A DNA stretch of 20,858 bases, from assembly GCA_016296885.1 (NCBI GenBank), contig JAEDHT010000033.1:1-20858 (forward strand). Direction: 5' to 3'. How positions within the stretch are numbered: position 1 is the stretch's first letter; the number at the start of each line of letters is the position of its first letter. Below, in pieces: positions 12,659-18,833 of this stretch. The notes under the pieces were generated by a model. It saw nothing but the letters and a program-made list of their open reading frames with translations. It was not told the origin of the DNA and did no database searches. This DNA is from Clostridiaceae bacterium (lineage in GTDB: Bacteria > Bacillota > Clostridia > Oscillospirales > Acutalibacteraceae). Both the position numbers and the translations under genes were made by a program.

Positions 12659-14591
12659 TTTTTAATGCTCCCTTTATATATTCGTGTAGTTCTCTTATTG
12701 TGTTCATGCTCTTTTCAGAATCAGACGGAAAAGAGATATCAAATTCGCTTTGAAGTTGTGATATCATAGCGAAATAATCTAGGCTAGAGCCTCCTTCATC
12801 CAAAAAGAAATCAGAATCATAGCCTATTTGTTCGGCAGGCTTGCTTAGTGCCACTGCAAACATATTGCGTATGAGAGAGGATATTTCATCTCCTTCGATA
12901 TTTGAACTGTCATGCTTTATCTCAAATGGCGTGAGCTTGCCTGATGAGAGGTCGCTTAATATGCGAGTTCGGTTTATCTTAAACTCTGTGGCTGTCATAA
13001 GCTCTGATGTTGTAAAAAAGATGCTCGATATCTGACCGGATAAATTTAGCTCGGATATCCTTTGACGAAGCCTTTTTTTAAGCAATTCAAAAACTTCTTC
13101 AGGTGTATGTTTGTTGATGCTAACTATCAGGGTTGGCACAGAGATGCCGTTTTTCTTTTGGCCTACTATGCAGACTCCCTTAATACCATCCATATTGAGC
13201 TGGTGTTCTATAATATTAGGGTTCAGGTTTTCACCATTTGGTGCAATGATGAGATCATCCTTTCTGCCCAATATTTTATATACTCCGTGTTCATATGATG
13301 CAAGGTCAGATGTGTCGAACCAGCCTTGTGAATCATATCTTTTTCCGGCTTCTATAATATATTTTGCCATGGCTTTGCTTCTTACAAGCAAAGTGCCATG
13401 TTCGCTTATCTTGTATTCAACACCTGTCATGGGCTTGCCCACGCTACAGGAATTTAAGGTGGCTTTGTTGTTGCTCAGCTCTACTGAGGTTATGCCGATT
13501 TCGGTCATGCCATAGCCGTTTGCAAGGTGATATCCAATAGAGTTAAAAAACTCTATTACCTCGCTTCTGATATGGCTGCCGCCTGTGATCATAAAGCATA
13601 TGCTATCGCCAAACATATTTTCTCTAACTTCGCCAAAGGCTATTTTTGAAAAGAGCGCACTCAATGGTGCTATGTTTTCCAGCTTTTTAGATATGCTAAG
13701 ACCTTTTAATAATTTTTTATATGTTTTTTCGCCACGTTGCTTCACTGTTTTGATAGCCTGTGCATATACCTTCTCCCAAAACAGCGGAACAGCAAATATA
13801 TGAGTAACCTTATGTTTTTTGATTGTGTTTACTATAGTTTGTGGTGACATATCATTAAGCTGGACAAAAGTGCGTGAAAAAAACGCAAACCATATATACA
13901 CTGCCACCAGACCGAATATGTGATAAAAAGGCAAAAAGGTGAGTTGTTTGAGCTCGCCTTTATAATGCTTTTTCATGGATTTGCTTTCTTTAATTATGCT
14001 ATAGCTACCTTTTATTTGATGATAAAACTCTTCGGCGGTATAGGCACACACTTTTACATGAGATGATGTGCCTGAAGACATAACAAATATCTCGTCTGCA
14101 AATTTGTAGTCTTTTATTTTGTGGGTTTTGTCGGGAATTATATCGTCAGATAAAATAGTCTTCACGCCAAATTGCTTAGAATCGGATATCACAGCGCACA
14201 CCTTGCAATCTATGATAACATCTTCTAAGGTGCTGTCGCTAAGGCGCATATTCATAAGCAGGGGTTTGTAACCACACATTAGTATGCACCAAAAATTTTC
14301 TATCCAGCTAAGGCTGTTGTTCATATATAATCCTACCACAGAGCCTGTGGGTACATCTGAAAGTAACCCTTGAAGTGTGTAAGCTTTGTGAAGGATATTG
14401 TCATAAGCTTCGCCGTAGGTAGTTTTTGTGATTCTGTATCCTCGGCTTTCCTCATACATCACGTTTTCTCTCTCGGCAAACATCATTTCAAAGAGAGAAT
14501 CAAAATCTTTGTTAAGTTTTTCGTATTTTCTTAGCTTTGCATCTACAAATAAATCTATGTTTTTATAACCGCCAAAGGTTTTGGAATTCAT
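12636..14591 (-). CDS. Adenylation-thiolation didomain protein (NRPS-like)
   Basis: A 651-residue protein. Residues about 30-555 are an ANL adenylation domain; residues about 565-645 are a carrier (thiolation) domain with DEGGSSLDYF, where Ser603 should hold phosphopantetheine. Adenylation motifs are present but unusual: the phosphate loop reads MSSGTSSHVK (171-180) instead of the glycine-rich TSGTTGxPKG; LPFYHIFGL (220-228), NGYGMTEIG (358-366), GWFDTSDL (423-430, Ser for Gly) and ILGRKDDLI (440-448) follow, and Lys538 in TEFKINR is the likely catalytic lysine. The protein should activate a carboxylic acid and load it onto its own arm; no condensation, reductase or thioesterase domain follows, so a separate enzyme must unload it. 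The neighbouring PlsC proteins or the LRAT domain are candidates. It is the first gene of the eleven-gene operon, 65 bases from the predicted transcription start, with a weak ribosome binding site (GGTGA). Confidence 0.87.
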   Translation of the reverse strand: MNSKTFGGYKNIDLFVDAKLRKYEKLNKDFDSLFEMMFAERENVMYEESRGYRITKTTYGEAYDNILHKAYTLQGLLSDVPTGSVVGLYMNNSLSWIENFWCILMCGYKPLLMNMRLSDSTLEDVIIDCKVCAVISDSKQFGVKTILSDDIIPDKTHKIKDYKFADEIFVMSSGTSSHVKVCAYTAEEFYHQIKGSYSIIKESKSMKKHYKGELKQLTFLPFYHIFGLVAVYIWFAFFSRTFVQLNDMSPQTIVNTIKKHKVTHIFAVPLFWEKVYAQAIKTVKQRGEKTYKKLLKGLSISKKLENIAPLSALFSKIAFGEVRENMFGDSICFMITGGSHIRSEVIEFFNSIGYHLANGYGMTEIGITSVELSNNKATLNSCSVGKPMTGVEYKISEHGTLLVRSKAMAKYIIEAGKRYDSQGWFDTSDLASYEHGVYKILGRKDDLIIAPNGENLNPNIIEHQLNMDGIKGVCIVGQKKNGISVPTLIVSINKHTPEEVFELLKKRLRQRISELNLSGQISSIFFTTSELMTATEFKINRTRILSDLSSGKLTPFEIKHDSSNIEGDEISSLIRNMFAVALSKPAEQIGYDSDFFLDEGGSSLDYFAMISQLQSEFDISFPSDSEKSMNTIRELHEYIKGALKNACQILE

Positions 14592-14662
14592 ATTTAGTCA
14601 CCAATATAAATTTTTTGTGTAATTAAAGATACTGCTACATATTAAATAACAATCCTTATAAT

Positions 14663-14691
14663 AGTATAGCACCAATAATAACTTAAATCAA
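14663..14691 (-). promoter_or_regulatory. Promoter of the eleven-gene acyl operon
   Basis: On the minus strand: -35 TTGATT (14691-14686), a 17-base spacer, and -10 TATACT (14668-14663) preceded by TGC, which makes an extended -10. Four of six and five of six bases match the sigma-A consensus. Transcription would begin near 14656, about 65 bases before the first start codon. It points away from the valS promoter across a 330-base shared gap. No operator could be identified. Confidence 0.65.
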
Positions 14692-14843
14692 CATTTTTCG
14701 ACATAAAACTGCCTATGGAAAAACTTTGCTGGGTAAAAAATATATATACCAATTTTTGAGCGTTAATTTACTATAGCCTTAATTTGATTGCTACGGTGAT
14801 AGATATGTGGGGATTTATAAATGTATATCATTGTAAAAGAAAG

Positions 14844-14872
14844 TTGACAAAACCGCTGATAAGTGAGATAAT
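14844..14872 (+). promoter_or_regulatory. Promoter of valS
   Basis: A perfect -35 TTGACA (14844-14849), a 17-base spacer, and -10 GATAAT (14867-14872; five of six match). Transcription should start near 14879, giving a leader of about 43 bases. This leaves no room for a T-box riboswitch and shows that upstream in-frame ATG codons are not the start of ValS. Confidence 0.8.
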
Positions 14873-14878
14873 TATCAG
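14856..14878 (+). promoter_or_regulatory. Inverted repeat over the valS -10 box (possible operator)
   Basis: CTGATAA (14856-14862) and TTATCAG (14872-14878) are perfect 7-base arms around 9 bases. The dyad covers the right part of the spacer, the -10 box and the transcription start, a place where a bound repressor would block initiation. No regulator is encoded nearby that would be an obvious partner, so a chance palindrome in AT-rich DNA remains possible. Confidence 0.35.
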
Positions 14879-14921
14879 GATTAAACTGCGAATAATTGCA
14901 GAATTTTGTGGAGGTGTAATA

Positions 14922-17549
14922 ATGGCTAAAGAGTTAGCTAAAGCCTACAACCCGAAAGAGGTTGAAGACAGAATTTACGAATTTTGGGAGCAAGGAAAGT
15001 ATTTCCATGCTGTCGTCGATAAAGATAAAAAGCCCTATACTATTGTGATGCCACCGCCAAATATCACAGGTCAGCTACATATGGGACACGCCTTGGATAA
15101 TACCCTGCAGGATATCCTTATAAGATTTCGTCGTATGCAGGGCTACAGTGCTTTGTGGTTACCGGGTACAGACCATGCATCTATCGCCACTGAGGCGAAG
15201 ATTGTGGCTGCTATGAAGGAAGAAGGCCTCACCAAAGAGGGAATAGGCAGAGAAAAGTTCCTAGAGAGAGCATGGGATTGGAAAAAGGAATATGGCGGAA
15301 GAATCACATCTCAGCTCAAAAAGATGGGAAGCTCATGCGATTGGGACAGAGAGCGTTTCACAATGGACGAGGGATGTAACAAGGCTGTTAACGAGGTTTT
15401 TGTAAATCTCTATAAGAAAGGTCTTATCTATCGTGGTGAACGTATTATAAACTGGTGCCCATGCTGTAAGACATCTATATCAGATGCAGAGGTAGAGCAT
15501 GAGGAGCAGGCAGGTCATTTTTGGCATTTGAGATATCCGCTTAGCGATGGCTCAGGATATCTGCAACTAGCCACCACCAGACCAGAAACTCTATTGGGTG
15601 ATACAGCAGTGGCTGTGAATCCTGATGACGAGAGATACAAAGATTATATAGGCAAAACTGTCATCCTCCCGCTTGTGGGCAGAGAGATACCTGTAGTAGC
15701 AGATAGCTATGTAGACCCACAGTTTGGTACAGGAGTGGTAAAGATCACACCTGCCCATGACCCTAACGATTTTGAGGTTGGCTTGCGTCACAATCTGCCT
15801 ATCATCAATGTGATGACAGACGATGCACGCATAATTGACGAATACGAAAAATATGCAGGCATGGAAAGATACAAGGCACGTAAGGCTATTGTGGCAGACC
15901 TCGAAGCAGAGGGCTTCCTTGTGAAGATTGAGGATCACGTGCATAATGTAGGCACCTGCTATCGCTGTTCATCCACAGTGGAGCCAAGGGTTTCTAAGCA
16001 GTGGTTTGTAAAGATGAAGCCTCTGGCAGAGCCTGCTATTAAGGCTGTTAAGGATGGCGAAACAAAATTTGTGCCTGCACACTTTGAGAAAATATATTTC
16101 CACTGGCTTGAAAATATTCGTGACTGGTGTATATCCAGACAGTTGTGGTGGGGACATAGAATCCCGGCATGGTATTGCTCAGATTGCGGAGAAATAATCG
16201 TAGCTAAAGAAGCACCATCAGTTTGTCCTAAGTGTGGAAAAGACCATCTCAAGCAGGACGAAGACACACTCGATACATGGTTCAGCTCTGCATTGTGGCC
16301 ATTCTCAACTCTCGGCTGGCCTGAAAAGACAGAGGAGCTTGACTACTTCTATCCTACATCAACACTTGTAACGGGCTATGATATAATTCCTTTCTGGGTT
16401 ATGAGAATGATGTTCTCAGGCATAGAGCACACAGGCAAGGTTCCTTTTGACACAGTGCTTATCCACGGACTTGTGCGTGACTCTCAGGGCAGAAAGATGA
16501 GTAAATCTCTTGGAAACGGTGTAGACCCACTTGAGATAATCGACCAATATGGTGCAGATGCACTAAGATTCTTCCTCGCTACCGGAAATTCACCCGGAAA
16601 CGATATGAGATTTTCACCGGAGAGAGTGGAATCATGCAGAAACTTTGCTAACAAGCTATGGAATGCATCACGTTATGTTCATATGAATATTGATGATTTT
16701 GATGTGAAGAACGAGCTACCAAAGGAGCTTACCCTCATAGATAAGTGGATTATTCACAAGCTCAACATCGTGGCAAAGGAAGTTACCGAAAATTTGGAGA
16801 AATTTGAGCTTGGAGTAGCTGTTACTAAGCTTTATGACTTTATATGGGATGTATATTGCGATTGGTATATAGAGTTTTCTAAGGCTAGCCTGATGGCTGG
16901 TGGAGAGCTGGCTCAAAACACTCGTCAGGTGCTTGTTTATGTGCTAGAAAACATACTCAGACTTTTGCATCCGTTTATGCCGTTTATTACAGAGGAAATA
17001 TGGCAGACATTGCCACATGATGGTGAAACTCTAATGCTTGCTGAGTATCCTAAATATAATGATAGTTATGTGTTTGAGCAGGAAACAGAGATTGTAAATG
17101 TTATCACAGAGACTATCAGCGCTATAAGAGCAAGAAGAAGCGAGATGAACGTGCCACCATCAAGAAAGGCAAAGGTTTATATCGCAGCTAAGGATATATC
17201 TGCTTTTGAGAGTGGTCGTGAGTTTATCCTCAAGCTTGCCAGTGCATCACAGCTGGAGCTTGGCGAAGAGTTCAATATCGAGGGTGCTGTTACTATTGTT
17301 ACAGCTCATGCTAAGATTTATATTCCTATGGCAGAGCTTGTGGACAAGGAGGCAGAGCTTGCACGTCTAAATAAAGAATTGGCTCAGACCGAAAAAATGC
17401 TTGCTCAATCCGAGGCAAAGCTGAATAACGAGAGCTTTATCTCAAAGGCACCCGCCAAAGTAGTAGAGACCGTTAAGGGACAAGCTGCAAAGGAGAGAGA
17501 GAAGATTGCTCTTGTAAAAGCAGCTATCGAAGAGCTTAACAAGAGATAA
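14922..17549 (+). CDS. valS: Valine--tRNA ligase
   Basis: An 875-residue class I aminoacyl-tRNA synthetase that charges tRNA-Val and hydrolyses mischarged threonine. PPPNITGQLHMGHALDNT carries the HIGH-type motif HMGH (53-56). The editing (CP1) insert contains TTRPETLLGDTAVAVNP. Cysteine pairs such as WCPCC and WYCSDCG with CPKCG suggest structural zinc sites. GRKMSKSLGNG holds KMSKS (525-529). The helical anticodon-binding domain follows, and the last 65 residues form the charged coiled coil typical of ValRS that grips the tRNA. The length is normal. The ATG at 14922 is chosen because GGAGGTG lies just before it and the promoter lies between it and the upstream in-frame ATG. Codon choice looks more biased than in the acyl operon, as expected for a highly expressed housekeeping gene. 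It appears monocistronic, since a strong terminator begins 28 bases after the stop. Confidence 0.98.
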   Translation: MAKELAKAYNPKEVEDRIYEFWEQGKYFHAVVDKDKKPYTIVMPPPNITGQLHMGHALDNTLQDILIRFRRMQGYSALWLPGTDHASIATEAKIVAAMKEEGLTKEGIGREKFLERAWDWKKEYGGRITSQLKKMGSSCDWDRERFTMDEGCNKAVNEVFVNLYKKGLIYRGERIINWCPCCKTSISDAEVEHEEQAGHFWHLRYPLSDGSGYLQLATTRPETLLGDTAVAVNPDDERYKDYIGKTVILPLVGREIPVVADSYVDPQFGTGVVKITPAHDPNDFEVGLRHNLPIINVMTDDARIIDEYEKYAGMERYKARKAIVADLEAEGFLVKIEDHVHNVGTCYRCSSTVEPRVSKQWFVKMKPLAEPAIKAVKDGETKFVPAHFEKIYFHWLENIRDWCISRQLWWGHRIPAWYCSDCGEIIVAKEAPSVCPKCGKDHLKQDEDTLDTWFSSALWPFSTLGWPEKTEELDYFYPTSTLVTGYDIIPFWVMRMMFSGIEHTGKVPFDTVLIHGLVRDSQGRKMSKSLGNGVDPLEIIDQYGADALRFFLATGNSPGNDMRFSPERVESCRNFANKLWNASRYVHMNIDDFDVKNELPKELTLIDKWIIHKLNIVAKEVTENLEKFELGVAVTKLYDFIWDVYCDWYIEFSKASLMAGGELAQNTRQVLVYVLENILRLLHPFMPFITEEIWQTLPHDGETLMLAEYPKYNDSYVFEQETEIVNVITETISAIRARRSEMNVPPSRKAKVYIAAKDISAFESGREFILKLASASQLELGEEFNIEGAVTIVTAHAKIYIPMAELVDKEAELARLNKELAQTEKMLAQSEAKLNNESFISKAPAKVVETVKGQAAKEREKIALVKAAIEELNKR

Positions 17550-17577
17550 TGTTAAGTATATAATAATATAAAAAAAT

Positions 17578-17635
17578 AGCCTGATATTTATAAAAGCAGT
17601 TGCTTTTATGTGAATATCAGGCTTTTTATTTTTTA
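17578..17635. terminator. Bidirectional intrinsic terminator
   Basis: Arms AGCCTGATATT (17578-17588) and AATATCAGGCT (17613-17623) pair perfectly over 11 bases, and an inner AAAAGCA/TGCTTTT pair extends the stem. A T-rich run follows on the plus strand (17623-17635), and on the minus strand the run of A just left of the stem reads as a U-tract. It therefore serves both valS and the convergent small-protein gene that ends at 17697. Confidence 0.93.
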
Positions 17636-17696
17636 TGATGGATAAGATTTTGGTGGGTGAGGGGGTGTTTTTAAAGTTTAAAAAAATATGGTTATT

Positions 17697-17960
17697 CTAT
17701 AATAAAGAATTGATAAATAAAGCTACCACAGCCCCAATGCAAGCAAATATTGAAAACCTTATGAACCAATAAAAAAACATAGTAGACCTCTTGATGGCAG
17801 ATGGGGCTTTCATGCCTGCGATAAAGTGCCTTGCGTGCTTATTGAGCAGTGCTTCTTGTGTGTTTTTGTATTCGGGGCGCACTACGAGATAGGCTTTTTC
17901 GTAATATATGTTGTCTGTGTCGGTTATCTCTATAATTTGATGATTTATTCCCTTAATCAT
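17697..17960 (-). CDS. Small conserved membrane protein of unknown function
   Basis: An 87-residue protein with a soluble N-terminus and one C-terminal membrane helix (about 61-86), so it is tail-anchored in form. The opening MIKGINHQIIEITDTDNIYYEKA and the phrase VRPEY resemble a small clostridial family that I recall only as hypothetical; no function can be assigned and no catalytic motif is visible. The middle (about 34-58) is basic and rich in Ala, Lys and His. The ATG at 17960 has a strong GGAGAG ribosome binding site. The gene stands alone, converges with valS on the shared terminator and diverges from the DUF1858-type gene across a long AT-rich gap. I could not identify a convincing promoter; the sequence upstream is nearly all A and T. 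Confidence 0.72.
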   Translation of the reverse strand: MIKGINHQIIEITDTDNIYYEKAYLVVRPEYKNTQEALLNKHARHFIAGMKAPSAIKRSTMFFYWFIRFSIFACIGAVVALFINSLL

Positions 17961-18076
17961 ATCACACTCTCCTAAAGATAATGTTATATATAATGTTTGG
18001 CAAAAGTAAAAATGTTATACAATCATTCTAAAAAATAGTGAAATTTCAAAATTATACAAAATGTAAAGCTAAAAAA

Positions 18077-18453
18077 TGTTGAGAACTATGTTGAAACTAT
18101 TGAAAACCTTTCGATTTAGTGAGTGTCTATGTTGAAAACTATGTTGAAAGTGTTAAAAAGTTCTTAACATAGTGAGAAATTGTAACAATTTGTTCTCCAA
18201 GAATTACAATATGTAATTGATGATGTGTCAAGAGTTTTAGCGAAAAAAGTTTTATTTTTTTGTATTTTATTTTTATGTGACGAAAAAACTCGTATTATAG
18301 CCGTTTTTTAAGAAATAGTTACAAAATAATTACAGCCACACAAAATTACAAACTTATTACAATCCTATGTTGAAAACTATGTTGAAACTGTTAATTTAAC
18401 ACTGGAAAAAGTTACCGGACAACTTATTTTTGTAATATTTTATATGTTGAGAA
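18077..18453 (+). repeat. Direct repeats with a TGTTGARAACTA unit, three tandem pairs
   Basis: The gap 17961-18538 has no gene. Within it, a 20-base sequence made of TGTTGARAACTA followed by TGTTGAAA occurs at 18077-18096, 18130-18149 and 18368-18387. The last two are identical and stay identical for three more bases to the left; the first differs at one position. The two half-units are always 12 bases apart, and a fourth lone half-unit lies at 18445. All are on the same strand; a weak inverted copy (TTCTTAACA) is at 18161. Short TTACAA motifs are also frequent (near 18204, 18319, 18331, 18346, 18356). On the other strand TTTTCAACA matches 7 of 9 bases of the DnaA box TTATCCACA. The array may be protein-binding sites for regulation of the downstream genes or a DnaA-binding cluster; both are inference. 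Confidence 0.6.
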
Positions 18454-18477
18454 CTTTTAAACATTTCAAAACCGGTA

Positions 18478-18506
18478 TTGCATTTTGACCTTTTGGGTAT
18501 TATAAT
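18478..18506 (+). promoter_or_regulatory. Promoter of the DUF1858-type gene (and perhaps htpG)
   Basis: -35 TTGCAT (18478-18483), a 17-base spacer, and a perfect -10 TATAAT (18501-18506). The start should be near 18513, giving a 26-base leader with GGAGG. A TTGACC also occurs at 18485 but stands at a poor distance from both candidate -10 boxes. The repeat array ends about 25 bases upstream, where activator or repressor sites could act. Confidence 0.65.
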
Positions 18507-18538
18507 ATCTATACTAAAGTAAATGGAGGTATAAAGAA

Positions 18539-18742
18539 ATGGCACAGATTACAAAAGACACCATTATCGGTGATATCCTTGATATGGATCAAACTACAGC
18601 ACCTTTTTTCCTTGAGATGGGAATGCATTGCTTAGGTTGCCCTTCCGCTAGAGGCGAATCTTTAGAGCAGGCTTGCGCAGTGCATGGCGTGGATGCTGAT
18701 GAGCTTGTGGGCAAGATTAATGCTCACTTAGCAAATAAATAA
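18539..18742 (+). CDS. DUF1858-type small redox-disulfide protein
   Basis: A 67-residue protein that matches the whole of a DUF1858 domain, also described as a hybrid-cluster-protein-associated redox disulfide domain and related to the N-terminus of ScdA/RIC iron-sulfur repair proteins. The opening ITKDTIIGDILDMD, the Phe-Phe-x-x-x-Gly-Met core and the cysteine pair Cys31-x-x-Cys34 (HCLGC) are family features; a third cysteine is Cys46. The pair could form a disulfide or bind metal. Stand-alone copies are common in anaerobes, and their exact role is unknown. The gene has its own promoter, an ATG at 18539 with GGAGG upstream, and lies 91 bases before htpG on the same strand. A hairpin separates the two, so co-transcription with htpG is possible but not certain. 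A link to redox or protein-folding stress is inference. Confidence 0.9.
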   Translation: MAQITKDTIIGDILDMDQTTAPFFLEMGMHCLGCPSARGESLEQACAVHGVDADELVGKINAHLANK

Positions 18743-18764
18743 TATATTTTATCTTTATTACAGT

Positions 18765-18792
18765 CGCCACACTTTATTATTATTGTGTGGCG
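18765..18792 (+). promoter_or_regulatory. Hairpin between the DUF1858-type gene and htpG
   Basis: CGCCACAC (18765-18772) and GTGTGGCG (18785-18792) form a perfect 8-bp GC-rich stem with a 12-base AT loop. Only a short T-run follows (18801-18806), 8 bases after the stem, so it is a weak terminator at best. It may be an attenuator or a processing and stability element that sets htpG mRNA levels. No separate promoter and no CIRCE operator are visible between it and htpG. Confidence 0.55.
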
Positions 18793-18833
18793 TACCTGTA
18801 TTTTTACATAAATTAGGAGGAAATCAATACAAT

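Noticed and set aside
13111..13515. Plus-strand open frame of 134 codons opposite the adenylation-thiolation gene
   Set aside because: The minus-strand protein has strong family motifs across the same bases; the antisense frame has no family resemblance.
14784..14921. Longer N-terminus for ValS beginning at 14784
   Set aside because: A consensus promoter (14844-14872) lies inside this stretch, the added residues look unlike ValRS, and the ATG at 14922 has a strong GGAGGTG site.
14592..14921. T-box riboswitch before valS
   Set aside because: No T-box core sequence is visible, and the leader after the predicted start is only about 43 bases.
15591..15944. Minus-strand open frame of 117 codons inside valS
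   Set aside because: It is the shadow of the conserved editing domain of ValRS, with no recognisable product.
17961..18538. CRISPR array
   Set aside because: Three irregularly spaced copies with no uniform spacers and no cas genes do not fit a CRISPR array.
18783..18833. Upstream ATG for htpG at 18783
   Set aside because: It lies in the hairpin loop and has no ribosome binding site; the ATG at 18834 has AGGAGG and gives the conserved HtpG start.
18743..18833. CIRCE operator before htpG
   Set aside because: The GC-rich arms CGCCACAC/GTGTGGCG do not resemble the TTAGCACTC/GAGTGCTAA consensus.
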